A stretch of 64,000 bases of DNA from Sphingobacterium sp. xlx-96 (GCF_011007365.1 NZ_WFKM01000004.1:1-64000); one strand, 5' to 3'; positions 44,809 to 53,214 are shown, counted from the stretch's first letter. Numbers and translations are program-made. The notes: generated from the sequence alone by a model not told the origin.

Positions 44809-44994
44809 TTATTTAAAGTTTGAAAATAATAGCCCTCCTACTACAGCACCATAAATAGTACTGATATAGGGGTTTGCGGTAATAGCACATGTCCCATTTA
44901 CACAACCTACATACTTGTAATATAGGAAGCCACCTAAAGCGCCTAATAAAACACCGATAATGGTTATGCCATACTGTTTGATAAATAATTCCAT
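44809..44994 (-). CDS. DUF6132 family small membrane protein
   Basis: Start chosen at ATG 44992-44994 (MELFIKQYGITIIG), matching the family; the upstream ATG (45051) lies inside the operator and is not credible. The 61-residue protein has two membrane helices with a YKYVGCVNGTCAITANP loop carrying two Cys, the DUF6132 signature. In Bacteroidota it accompanies sulfur-handling genes, so a role in sulfane-sulfur transport or sensing is inferred. It heads the operon with trxA and is preceded by a perfect regulon operator. Confidence 0.8.
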   Translation of the reverse strand: MELFIKQYGITIIGVLLGALGGFLYYKYVGCVNGTCAITANPYISTIYGAVVGGLLFSNFK

Positions 44995-45014
44995 TTTATA
45001 TTTACTTATATATG

Positions 45015-45058
45015 CTAAAATAAGAAAGTGTTCTGCCTGAGTCAGTAACAAAAGTTAC
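45015..45058 (-). promoter_or_regulatory. Crp-type operator plus -7 box of the DUF6132-trxA unit
   Basis: GTAAC-TTTT-GTTAC on the minus strand (perfect dyad, 45045-45058), 22-bp spacer, then TATTTTAG (45015-45022), 20 bases before the ATG. Confidence 0.8.
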
Positions 45059-45059
45059 A

Positions 45060-45377
45060 CTAATTAAGCTGATAATAAAGATTGACAACAGCAACATGCT
45101 CTGTGTTAAACAAATCTTTCTTAGCTTGATAACGCTCTATCCAGATATAACCAATTTCAGATTTTAGATGTGACGAAATCTTTATTTCATTCATCAATTG
45201 CGCCCGATTATGACCAACGATGCTCTTGCCGACTTTTCCGATTGGATTAACTAAGAGTTCTTCTGAAAGTGCTAAAGTATACCTTTCTGTAATTTTTGAT
45301 TTTAGGTCTATACAATTGTGTACGCGTACTACATGTCGATTGTCTGGGGCAAAATGATGGCTTTCTACAGACATCAT
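45060..45377 (-). CDS. Hypothetical protein of the sulfur cluster
   Basis: An unrecognised basic protein of about 105 residues. I prefer the ATG at 45375-45377 (MMSVESHHFAP), five bases after the rhodanese stop; the longer form starting at 45392 would overlap that gene by ten bases. It contains several His near the start (SHHFAPDNRHVVRVHNC) and one Cys, and ends GYIWIERY...VNLYYQLN. No signal or membrane segment is evident. Tight spacing suggests co-expression with the rhodanese. Confidence 0.5.
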   Translation of the reverse strand: MMSVESHHFAPDNRHVVRVHNCIDLKSKITERYTLALSEELLVNPIGKVGKSIVGHNRAQLMNEIKISSHLKSEIGYIWIERYQAKKDLFNTEHVAVVNLYYQLN

Positions 45378-45382
45378 GCTAA

Positions 45383-45703
45383 TTATACACACTCGACCAG
45401 TGATTTCAATGTACGCCAGCCGCCACCATTATGTACCTTTTCAAAACCATTGCGTTGAAGTATGCGCATCGCCTGGCTGCTTCTATTTCCGCTTTGACAG
45501 AACACCACAATGGCTTTCGATCTGTCCAACGACCCCAATTTACTTTCTAACTCATTAAGCGGAATGTTCTTCGCTCCTTGTACTGTTCCTCCTGCAAACT
45601 CCGATGGTGTGCGTACATCTATTAATCGTGGATGATCATGCAATAAAACCTCTTTTAATACTGTATCATCATTTGAAAATATTGATTTGAATATGGATAA
45701 CAT
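45383..45703 (-). CDS. Single-domain rhodanese
   Basis: The 106-residue protein is a compact rhodanese: LIDVRTPSEFAGG (CH2-type motif), then the active loop CQSGNRSS with catalytic Cys69, and VHNGGGWRTL. It moves sulfane sulfur via a Cys persulfide in the cytoplasm. It lies 113 bases downstream of the dioxygenase-rhodanese fusion, in the same orientation, and shares the sulfur context. Confidence 0.88.
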   Translation of the reverse strand: MLSIFKSIFSNDDTVLKEVLLHDHPRLIDVRTPSEFAGGTVQGAKNIPLNELESKLGSLDRSKAIVVFCQSGNRSSQAMRILQRNGFEKVHNGGGWRTLKSLVECV

Positions 45704-45816
45704 AACTATTACTCTTAAAATGAAACTACTATTTGTATCTAAAATTTAATGACCTGTAGGTGCTCTAGCCTCGCTAAAGCACCTGGATAAATCTCAATCT
45801 ATATATCATTTCGCAC

Positions 45817-47211
45817 CTAGTGCTTTACTATAGATTTTCCGTTAGTTGTCCACTCTTTCATACCTCCTGCATAATTTCTTACCGATTTGAAACCATATTT
45901 TTTCAACAATGAATAGGCTATTGTAGAGCGGTCTCCTGCCTGACAGTGGACAACTATATCCTTAGATTGATCTATTTTATCCAAGTTAGAAACTAAATTC
46001 CCGACAAATGCATGCATAGCGCCCTCAATATGTCCAGCCTCAAATTCTTTCTCATTACGCACATCCACGACCAGTACATTGTCTTCTCGGATCGCCGACT
46101 CAAATTGATCCATATCGATGACATCCACAGTTTGTAGATCGATTCCTAAATTTTCACCGACATCTATAAAGCCATAGATGTTGTCCAATCCAATGCGCAT
46201 CAGTTTGCGCGTGAGATCTTCCATTGCTGACGCTTCGGCAATAAGCACAAAAGGAACATCATAACTTACTATCCACCCCATCCAGTTGGCAAATGAATTG
46301 TTTCCTTGGATATTCAATGTATTCGGTAAATAGCCTTTAGCAAACGCTACTTTATTCCGTGTGTCAATAATCAACATGCCTTCTTGATAAACTTTCAAGA
46401 ACTCTTCTCTTGACAACTTCTTATGCTGAGGTACGCTGGTCAACAAGGGTCTATCCACTTTATTCAACTTTTTCATCATCGCAAAGTATTTAGGTGCCTC
46501 TGGCTGACCATCCAACAGATCTTTTGTAAATGACGCTTCGTTGTCGCTGTATTGCAAAGCCCAGTTCCTTATTTTTTCATAACCTACAGTGGAACTAGGC
46601 ACAGCACCCAATGCCTTACCACAAGCAGAACCTGCACCGTGACCTGGCCATACTTGTACATGGTCCGGTAAACTCATAAAGTATTTGATCGAATCAAACA
46701 ATTGCTTTGCTCCTTTCTCTTGTGTTCCGATCATACCTGCGGCTTTCTCTAGCAAATCAGGTCTACCTACATCACCCACAAAAACAAAGTCTCCTGTGAA
46801 CAACATGATAGGCTCAGAAGTTGCCGGATGATCCGTCAGCAAGAAGCTGATACTTTCAGGAGTATGACCTGGTGTATGTAAGACTTCTAACGTCAGATTT
46901 CCTAAGGTAATCACGTCACCATGTTTTAGGCCGGTGTGCGCAAACTCATATTGCCAATCAGCACCACCTTCATCAGAAAGCAATAACTCAGCGCCTGTCA
47001 AGGCTACCAATTCGCGAGATCCACTCAAGAAATCTGCATGAATATGCGTTTCAGTTACTTTGGTGATTTTTAAATCATTTTGAGCAGCAATTTCTAAGTA
47101 AGTATCTATATCGCGTTTAGGATCGATTACGATAGCCTCTCCTTTCGCCTGACATCCGATAATATAACTTGCTTGTGCTAATGTCTTGTCGTATACGTGT
47201 TGAAAAAACAT
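45817..47211 (-). CDS. Persulfide dioxygenase-type MBL protein fused to two rhodanese domains
   Basis: Residues 1-245 form an ETHE1-like metallo-beta-lactamase: THIHADF (His56, His58, Asp60), HTPGHTPESISF, GDFVFVGDVGRPDL and the GHGAGSACGK loop. Residues 265-355 hold a first rhodanese in which the Cys loop is replaced (VLIAEASA), so it is catalytically dead. Residues 365-464 hold a second with CQAGDRS (Cys423). This is the CstB-like layout that oxidises low-molecular persulfides to sulfite and converts or releases thiosulfate. It has its own regulon operator. Confidence 0.88.
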   Translation of the reverse strand: MFFQHVYDKTLAQASYIIGCQAKGEAIVIDPKRDIDTYLEIAAQNDLKITKVTETHIHADFLSGSRELVALTGAELLLSDEGGADWQYEFAHTGLKHGDVITLGNLTLEVLHTPGHTPESISFLLTDHPATSEPIMLFTGDFVFVGDVGRPDLLEKAAGMIGTQEKGAKQLFDSIKYFMSLPDHVQVWPGHGAGSACGKALGAVPSSTVGYEKIRNWALQYSDNEASFTKDLLDGQPEAPKYFAMMKKLNKVDRPLLTSVPQHKKLSREEFLKVYQEGMLIIDTRNKVAFAKGYLPNTLNIQGNNSFANWMGWIVSYDVPFVLIAEASAMEDLTRKLMRIGLDNIYGFIDVGENLGIDLQTVDVIDMDQFESAIREDNVLVVDVRNEKEFEAGHIEGAMHAFVGNLVSNLDKIDQSKDIVVHCQAGDRSTIAYSLLKKYGFKSVRNYAGGMKEWTTNGKSIVKH

Positions 47212-47255
47212 ACTATTTAAATTTTAATGGTTTACTATTCTATTATTTATTGATA

Positions 47256-47299
47256 CAAATTTCGGAATTGGGTGATGACCTATCAGCTACTTTTGTTAC
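47256..47299 (-). promoter_or_regulatory. Crp-type operator plus -7 box of the persulfide dioxygenase gene
   Basis: Minus strand: GTAAC-AAAA-GTAGC (47286-47299, one half-site mismatch), 22-bp spacer, GAAATTTG (47256-47263), 44 bases before the ATG. Confidence 0.75.
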
Positions 47300-47314
47300 A
47301 CAAGGGAATAGGTG

Positions 47315-48109
47315 TTAAAACCAGATTTCTTTAACAAGAATATATATCCCCATAATCAAGACGAACACACCAAAAGCGGGCTTTAACTTATCGCTATTGA
47401 TGAATTTTGTAAGGTACGAACCGATAAAAATCCCAACGATAGACAATGATGTCAGTAGTAAAAGAAATGTCCAGTTTAATTGCGTGTGCCCCAATTCTCC
47501 TGTAAATCCTATTAGTGATTTGGCGGCTATGATTACTAGAGACGTTCCAACAGCTTCTTTCATCGGTAACTTGGAAAATAAAACCAAAGCTGGAATAATC
47601 AAAAATCCTCCTCCGGCACCTACAAGCCCGGTCAATACGCCTACAAATGATCCTTCCAACAGAATCATAGGGTAATTAAATTTTTGTGGCTCTATAGACT
47701 TCTTGACCTCGGACTTCTTCTCTTTCAGCATCGTATAGGCCGCCACGACCATTAATACAGCAAAAAGAACCATCAGGAAAATATCCTTGGTGACTTCGAA
47801 TCCAGCGAGCGTAAATAAACTGTCAGGAATCGTGGTTAAGATGTATTTTCGCGTCAAAAAGACCGCAACTATGGAAGGTATTCCAAAAACTACTGCAGTC
47901 TTTATATTCACTAAACCTTTCTTGAAGTAGGTAACGGAGCCCACAATACTGGTCGTACCCACGATAAATAAGGAATAGGCAGTAGCGGTAACGGGTAAAA
48001 TACTAAAAAGATAGACCAAAACGGGTACGGTAAGAATGCTACCTCCACCACCGATCAATCCCAATAAAACTCCGATCAAAATGGATGCTATATATCCAAC
48101 AATTTCCAT
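47315..48109 (-). CDS. TauE/SafE (TSUP) family sulfite/organosulfur exporter
   Basis: Start chosen at ATG 48107-48109 (MEIVGYIASILIGVLLG), where the first helix begins; upstream ATG (48133) would overlap the promoter. The 264-residue protein has about eight membrane segments and two halves with the TSUP repeats IGGGGSILTVPVLVY and VGAGGGFLIIPALVL. TSUP carriers export sulfite or related anions, which fits disposal of the product made by the dioxygenase encoded downstream. It has its own regulon operator. Confidence 0.88.
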   Translation of the reverse strand: MEIVGYIASILIGVLLGLIGGGGSILTVPVLVYLFSILPVTATAYSLFIVGTTSIVGSVTYFKKGLVNIKTAVVFGIPSIVAVFLTRKYILTTIPDSLFTLAGFEVTKDIFLMVLFAVLMVVAAYTMLKEKKSEVKKSIEPQKFNYPMILLEGSFVGVLTGLVGAGGGFLIIPALVLFSKLPMKEAVGTSLVIIAAKSLIGFTGELGHTQLNWTFLLLLTSLSIVGIFIGSYLTKFINSDKLKPAFGVFVLIMGIYILVKEIWF

Positions 48110-48130
48110 GACTATTTTAATTTGCTGATA

Positions 48131-48174
48131 CAAAGGTCAGGAAGAGTGAGCGGGACTACAGTCACATTTGTTAC
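48131..48174 (-). promoter_or_regulatory. Crp-type operator plus -7 box of the TauE gene
   Basis: Minus strand: GTAAC-AAAT-GTGAC (48161-48174), 22-bp spacer, GACCTTTG (48131-48138), 21 bases before the ATG. Confidence 0.75.
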
Positions 48175-48230
48175 ATAGCAAGATATTGTGCAGTCAAAAA
48201 ATCACTATTTCGGTCGAAAAGTAATTTCAT

Positions 48231-48250
48231 GATCCGCCAGTTGGCGGATC
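48231..48250. terminator. Hairpin between TonB receptor and TauE genes
   Basis: GATCCGCCA-gt-TGGCGGATC is a perfect 9-bp inverted repeat. Minus-strand sequence just upstream (48266-48295) also has CCTAT...ATAGG followed by T7, which may end the receptor transcript. The two together suggest a termination zone. Confidence 0.55.
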
Positions 48251-48311
48251 GGTTTGACACAAAAAAACCTATCCGACAGGGGATGTGACATAGGATCTTT
48301 GGATAAAGCAA

Positions 48312-50759
48312 TTAAAACTCTTTTTCACCGAATTCACTTTTCGGCAATCGGAGTATATTATTTAGTTTCTTGATGTTGAAATTCAGATTGAGCAAAATGA
48401 TATTCTTTTCGTACACATAGTTTGTAGTGGTGAAAAAATCATTTGCATAGGTTGTAATGCGTTGTTCATTAACACCCCAATTTCCCAACTCTATATTCTT
48501 CCATTGGACTTGCGCTGTTACGGCTCCTTGATAAAAAGATTTTGACAAGCTAAAATTGGGGGTTATAAATCGACTGTCTATGCCCTGTAAAGTAGGCCGA
48601 TCACTCAAATAATTGACATCAACTGCAGCAGTCCATTGACGAGGTAAGTTTAGCATACCCGAAGCATTAATAGCGTAAACCCAATCCGAATTTTTGTAGG
48701 CGTTTACATAGTCCAACACCGCTCCTTCTATCTTATAATTATAGGTATTTGCACCCAATAGTAGTTTAAGTGATGAAGTAGGTTTCCACTCTCCACCCAC
48801 TTCTAACCCATAACGTCTTGCATAATCAGCATTGGTAAATACACGATGAAGAATGGTATCCGCATACACCGAATTAATACGTTGGATAGGGTTTTTACTA
48901 TGTTGATAGTACACATTAGAGAATAGAAGACCCTGCATAAACTTTTTAATAACTCCAGTTTCAAAATTAGTAACAAACTCAGGCAGTAACTCGGCATCGC
49001 CACGTTCCAATGTCTCTGAATGCTCTCGTTCCGGAATGGGATTTAACTCGAAATTATTATTTCGCTGCACCCTTCTTGACGCAGACATTTTCAACTCCCA
49101 ACCTTTATCTAGCTTGTGTTTGATATCAAAACTAGGATAAAGTTGATGCGTCTGATAAGGGTATTCTTCTTTAGCATCTACCAATAATACGTCACGCTTG
49201 TAGAATTCATAACGAAGCCCCAAGGCAATATTGGTATTAGTGTATGAACGATTAAACTGAGAGAATAAAGCATGAACGATATTTTCTGCATTCATCTTAC
49301 CGGAAAACTCCGGGATAAGTTCAAAATCTCGCTGTCCGTATTCCCTGCCGAGATATCTGAAATCCCCTCGCTGACCATCTCTACGAATTTGGTAGCCGGA
49401 GATCAGCTCGGAATTGTCACTTAATTTAACCTGATGCTGTGCTGAGGCTCTTACACCGTTCAGTGGATTGGTGTATGTATTTCGAGTCCATTGGATAGTA
49501 TCATTTCCATTCTCAATATTTCCATTATTGGTGGAGCCATATATGTCTGCGTGTTCATATACCAAACCAATATCAAGACTGTGCTTTTTATTTAGAGACA
49601 ATTGATAATTCAAATCCACTAGATAAAATTTTCCCTGTTTGTTCTGTAAGTTTGGATTGAAGTATCGTAGCCGATGAATGGTAGATCCATCGATTGTAGA
49701 TATAGATTGATTATTATAGTAAATATCAGCTACTCTATCTTGAAATTTCTTCGACGCTAAAAAACCAAGTTGGATTTTTTGATTGTCGGCAAACTGATAA
49801 GTCGTATTTAGCCGTGCGCCATAGTTATATTTATCAAAACTTCGTTCTCCTTGTGAAGGAAACATTGTCTTTTTGTCTCCAATAATAGTATACACATACC
49901 CATCACGAAAACCGGCATTGTCATTTCGCAAATAATTTAACGAGCCCTGAATATCTAGTTTATTCCTTTTGTACTGGAACGATATATCCGAACCAAATCG
50001 CTTCTGCCTTTCTAAATTGTCGTAATCGTCTATACTTGGTAAGCCATATTGAAGATTCATCAACCAGGCGAAACCATCACTTGATGGCTTATTTGTTTTG
50101 ATGTTAATCATTCCTCCCTTTCCATCGGGGTCGTATTGAGCACGGGGACTGCTGATAAATTCGACTTCCTTTACATCATTTGCCGATACCTGGTTCAAGA
50201 TAGTCTGTGCATCTAACAGCGTCGGTGTACCATTAATAAGGACTATTAAACCTTTATTACCTCTTACCAATAATTCACCGTTACCATCTAAGGTTATGGA
50301 TGGCAAGTTTTTAATAATATCTAAAGCAGTACCTCCTACCGCAGATTTGTACTGATTTGCTTGATAAACCTGTTTATCACTTTGATGCTGTTGACCACTA
50401 TTTGAAGCTATGACATTCACTTCATTAATCTGTTGATGTCCAGAAATGAGAAATATATCGCCTAAATCGTGCTTTCTGTTTTTTAATAGTTGTACTGTTG
50501 TGTCCTTTTGAGTATACCCAATAAATTTAATGCTTAATACATAGGAACCGGATTTTAATTTTTTAAGATCAAATTCACCCGCATCATTACTCATCGCCCC
50601 AACAATTAATTTTTTATTTTCATCAAATAATGAAATACTGGCGTCTGCGATACGCGCCTTTGAAGCGGACTCTTTAATTGTTCCGGACAAGCTAATGTCT
50701 TGAGCGGAAGCATACATAAAACTGAATAGAAAGGCAAATATAAAATGTGCTTTTTTCAC
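48312..50759 (-). CDS. TonB-dependent receptor of the sulfur cluster (outer membrane beta-barrel type 3)
   Basis: The 815-residue protein has a signal peptide (to about AQDI, residue 20), a carboxypeptidase-regulatory-like domain (22-105), a plug-like segment (KNLPSITLDGNGELLVRGNKG, GKGGMINIKTNKP) and a long barrel related to the OMP_b-brl_3 group. No STN domain is present, unlike the receptor at 36-39 kb. It has no regulon operator of its own and starts 186 bases downstream of the second YeeE half, so it may be read from that promoter past the hairpin at 50885. The cargo is unknown; sulfur compounds or a metal are guesses from context. Confidence 0.88.
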   Translation of the reverse strand: MKKAHFIFAFLFSFMYASAQDISLSGTIKESASKARIADASISLFDENKKLIVGAMSNDAGEFDLKKLKSGSYVLSIKFIGYTQKDTTVQLLKNRKHDLGDIFLISGHQQINEVNVIASNSGQQHQSDKQVYQANQYKSAVGGTALDIIKNLPSITLDGNGELLVRGNKGLIVLINGTPTLLDAQTILNQVSANDVKEVEFISSPRAQYDPDGKGGMINIKTNKPSSDGFAWLMNLQYGLPSIDDYDNLERQKRFGSDISFQYKRNKLDIQGSLNYLRNDNAGFRDGYVYTIIGDKKTMFPSQGERSFDKYNYGARLNTTYQFADNQKIQLGFLASKKFQDRVADIYYNNQSISTIDGSTIHRLRYFNPNLQNKQGKFYLVDLNYQLSLNKKHSLDIGLVYEHADIYGSTNNGNIENGNDTIQWTRNTYTNPLNGVRASAQHQVKLSDNSELISGYQIRRDGQRGDFRYLGREYGQRDFELIPEFSGKMNAENIVHALFSQFNRSYTNTNIALGLRYEFYKRDVLLVDAKEEYPYQTHQLYPSFDIKHKLDKGWELKMSASRRVQRNNNFELNPIPEREHSETLERGDAELLPEFVTNFETGVIKKFMQGLLFSNVYYQHSKNPIQRINSVYADTILHRVFTNADYARRYGLEVGGEWKPTSSLKLLLGANTYNYKIEGAVLDYVNAYKNSDWVYAINASGMLNLPRQWTAAVDVNYLSDRPTLQGIDSRFITPNFSLSKSFYQGAVTAQVQWKNIELGNWGVNEQRITTYANDFFTTTNYVYEKNIILLNLNFNIKKLNNILRLPKSEFGEKEF

Positions 50760-50884
50760 GGTGGTTTAGATTAAGTTCAAATATACTGGATGAACTTCGG
50801 ATGCACTAAAATAATATAAATATAACCACACATTATTCAAATCTACCCTGTTTTCACATCCCAAGACGTTAATATTATAACAAA

Positions 50885-50913
50885 AAGGCGAACTAAATTG
50901 ATTAGTCCGCCTT
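50885..50913 (-). terminator. Terminator or attenuator after the YeeE pair
   Basis: On the minus strand AAGGCGGACTAA pairs with TTAGTTCGCCTT (one G-U) around a short loop, followed by TTTTG, about 33 bases after the YeeE stop. Confidence 0.7.
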
Positions 50914-50945
50914 CTGATTATATTAAAACTGCCGTGAATAAAGTC

Positions 50946-51359
50946 TTAATGAGGCAATTTATCTTTTAATAATCCATAAATCCATGTCCCTAATAAAGCG
51001 CTTGCCAATACGACTAATATAGGTGAATAACCAGCTCCTGTTAAGACAAATATTGGACCTGGACATGCACCAGCTAATGCCCAACCTAACCCAAAAATCG
51101 TACCTCCTACCCAATAGCGAGTAATCGACTTTTCTTTATCCGCTATTACAATAACTTTATTATCTATATCTTTTACTTTCTTTCTCTTTATAATTTGTAC
51201 CAATACCATACCTGTTGCTAAGGCAGTCCCCATCAGTCCAAACATATGAAAAGATTGAAAATTAAACATTTCATAGATTCTAAACCATGATGCGGCTTCA
51301 GATTTGAACATTAATATCCCGAAGAATACCCCAACAAGTAAAAATAATATATTTCTCAT
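50946..51359 (-). CDS. YeeE/YedE family sulfur transporter, second half
   Basis: The 137-residue protein has four membrane helices, the second-half fold of YeeE, with FNFQSFHMFGLMG and the FGLGWALAGACPGPIFVL motif holding the conserved Cys. Together with the other half it should form a complete channel-like transporter for thiosulfate or related sulfane sulfur. The gene starts nine bases after the first half's stop, so the two are surely co-translated. Splitting into two genes is usual for this branch (the B half is annotated DUF6691). Confidence 0.88.
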   Translation of the reverse strand: MRNILFLLVGVFFGILMFKSEAASWFRIYEMFNFQSFHMFGLMGTALATGMVLVQIIKRKKVKDIDNKVIVIADKEKSITRYWVGGTIFGLGWALAGACPGPIFVLTGAGYSPILVVLASALLGTWIYGLLKDKLPH

Positions 51360-51367
51360 GTTAAAAA

Positions 51368-51928
51368 TTAGAATAAAAGTGGAAAAATAAGGTGAATCAT
51401 AATGATACCACCAACGAAGAAACCGATTGTTGCAATCAATGAGGGTAACTGTAAATTACTAATCCCTGAAATAGAATGACCAGATGTACATCCTCCTGCA
51501 TAACGAGCACCAAAACCTACTAAAAGGCCACCGATAATCAGTAATGCCAGTATTTTTGGATCACTAAAAGCTTCATCGCCAAAAATCTCGGTAGGCACAT
51601 AATCTTTTCCAGCACTTTGAATCCCCATGGCCTCCAGCTGTGTGATTGTTTTAGGGTTGAGCTCTGGTGATTGACCTGCTCCCAAATAATTTGAAGCGAT
51701 AAACCCACCAACAACGGCCCCTAATACAACCAATAGATTCCACTTTTGGCTTCGCCAATCAAACTTAAAAAATGACGCCGTCTTATCCGCTCCACACATC
51801 GTACAAATAGTACGCAGGTTTGACGACATACCAAAGCTCTTTCCTAGATACAGCAATATAAACATCGTGATCGCTATAAGGGGCCCACTTACATACCAAG
51901 GCCAGGGTGACAAAATTATTTCCATCAT
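51368..51928 (-). CDS. YeeE/YedE family sulfur transporter, first half
   Basis: Start chosen at ATG 51926-51928, since the codon before is TTG and another ATG follows. The 186-residue protein has about five helices: PWPWYVSGPLI, the CTMCGADK loop with two Cys, GAVVGGFIASNYLG, and the GGCTSGHSISG motif with the conserved Cys. These Cys are known to be essential in thiosulfate-importing YeeE proteins. It has the typical regulon promoter. A decayed fused copy of this pair lies at 6078-6490. Confidence 0.9.
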   Translation of the reverse strand: MMEIILSPWPWYVSGPLIAITMFILLYLGKSFGMSSNLRTICTMCGADKTASFFKFDWRSQKWNLLVVLGAVVGGFIASNYLGAGQSPELNPKTITQLEAMGIQSAGKDYVPTEIFGDEAFSDPKILALLIIGGLLVGFGARYAGGCTSGHSISGISNLQLPSLIATIGFFVGGIIMIHLIFPLLF

Positions 51929-51942
51929 CAATTAATTTTAGA

Positions 51943-51986
51943 CAAAGGTCTTGAACTTTTTTTATACTATCAGTTACTTTTGTTAC
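51943..51986 (-). promoter_or_regulatory. Crp-type operator plus -7 box of the yeeE pair
   Basis: Minus strand: GTAAC-AAAA-GTAAC (51973-51986), 22-bp spacer, GACCTTTG (51943-51950), 14 bases before the ATG. Confidence 0.75.
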
Positions 51987-52128
51987 ATAAGAAATATCCA
52001 TGCTCCACAGGCTGCATAAACACGATTGATCACAAAGCAGCATGTGCGCCATTTAAGATCAAAAATATGCATAATATAGTTTGGATCCGAGAGCTTGTGG
52101 ATCATGAAATAACTATACACTTATGATT

Positions 52129-52156
52129 AAAGCCTTACAAATTTATAAGGCTTTAA
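52129..52156. terminator. Hairpin after the crp-type gene
   Basis: TAAAGCCTTA (52129-52138) pairs perfectly with TAAGGCTTTA (52147-52156), two bases after the stop. The T-run on the minus strand is weak. Confidence 0.6.
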
Positions 52157-52158
52157 AA

Positions 52159-52791
52159 TTATTTGAGAAGAATCTCGATACTATTCCGGTTAAGCTTTAT
52201 CCGGCCTTCTTTTTCCAGGACTTTCAATAGCCTAGATACAACTACCCGCGAAGTATTCAATTCTTTGGCAATATCTTGATGTGTCTTATATACTATCGTA
52301 CTATTTTCTATTTTGCTCTTTTCGAATAGGTAATTTAAAAGTCGATCATTCATATCCATAAAAGCAATGGTATCTATTGCATTAAGTAGTTCGTTGAAGC
52401 GATTATTATAGCTTTCAAATACAAAAGCCATCCAACTTTTGTATTTACCGATCCATTCCGATATCTTTTGGACAGGAATCATCAAAATAACACCTGGCAC
52501 TTCACCTATTGCACGTATTTCACTTTTCTTTCCTCCCAAACAACAAGTCATTGTCATCGCACATGTATCACCACGTTCTAAGTAATAAAGTAACAATTCG
52601 CCGCTATCATAGTCTTCACGCATTACTTTTATCGCGCCAGACAACAGCAAGGGCATAGTTTTAATATACTGATTGTAATCTATCAACACATCTCCTTCTT
52701 TGAACTCCATTGCCTTAGACACCTGAAGAATCTCTTCTATAAGATTTTCCTCAAATATGTCTCCATATGTCTTTATTAGTAATTCTTCCAT
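52159..52791 (-). CDS. Crp/Fnr-family transcriptional regulator of the sulfur cluster
   Basis: The 210-residue protein has a cyclic-nucleotide-binding-like barrel (about 25-125) and a Crp helix-turn-helix (TYKTHQDIAKELNTSRVVVSRLL, about 168-190). The barrel lacks the usual cAMP phosphate-binding Arg-Ser pair. Instead it has CAMTMTCCLGGKKSE with Cys77, Cys83 and Cys84, which could sense persulfide, disulfide or redox state. A perfect GTAAC-N4-GTTAC dyad precedes its own gene, so it probably activates or represses itself. Related dyads control the neighbouring genes. Direct binding is inferred. Confidence 0.88.
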   Translation of the reverse strand: MEELLIKTYGDIFEENLIEEILQVSKAMEFKEGDVLIDYNQYIKTMPLLLSGAIKVMREDYDSGELLLYYLERGDTCAMTMTCCLGGKKSEIRAIGEVPGVILMIPVQKISEWIGKYKSWMAFVFESYNNRFNELLNAIDTIAFMDMNDRLLNYLFEKSKIENSTIVYKTHQDIAKELNTSRVVVSRLLKVLEKEGRIKLNRNSIEILLK

Positions 52792-52811
52792 AACTTCATA
52801 ACATGTTTAAA

Positions 52812-52855
52812 CAAACATAAGTATACTAGAACCTCTCTTTTGTAACTAAAGTTAC
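52812..52855 (-). promoter_or_regulatory. Crp-type operator plus -7 box of the regulator's own gene
   Basis: Minus strand: GTAAC-TTTA-GTTAC (perfect dyad halves, 52842-52855), 22-bp spacer, TATGTTTG (52812-52819), a full match to TAnnTTTG, 20 bases before the ATG. Confidence 0.8.
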
Positions 52856-53000
52856 CAAACTACATAATTTTTTTTTAGAAAAATAATAGGATTAAAATCG
52901 ATTGATCCGAAATATCACCAAAAAAATTAATGAATTGCTGACTTACCAGATATTTATCGACCTGTGGTATGGCTAATCCATACTTTTGAGAAAACTCTTG

Positions 53001-53207
53001 TTAGCCATGGTACCTACGTCGGAACCAAAGGCTGGTTCTTACTAAAAGAATTAAGACTGGTACTTCAATCAGCGGTCCTATTACCCAAAAAAATGCTTGT
53101 GGAGAATGCACCCCAAAAACGGCTATTGCTACTGCAATCGCTAATTCAAAATAATTACCGGTAGCCGTAAATGCTATCGCAGCGTTCTTGTGGTAATCGA
53201 CATTCAT
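53001..53207 (-). pseudogene. C-terminal relic of an ACR3-type arsenite exporter
   Basis: The frame from 53207 encodes NAAIAFTATGNYFELAIAV, then AVFGVHSPQAFFWVIGPLIEVPVLILL and a basic tail SLWFRRRYHG. This is the last two helices of ACR3 arsenite permeases, whose TA(A/T)xNxFELA motif is recognisable. Intact proteins have about 340-390 residues, so over 80 percent is missing. The open frame upstream of 53207 is unrelated sequence. No arsenic genes remain nearby. Confidence 0.75.
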
Positions 53208-53214
53208 GGATCTG

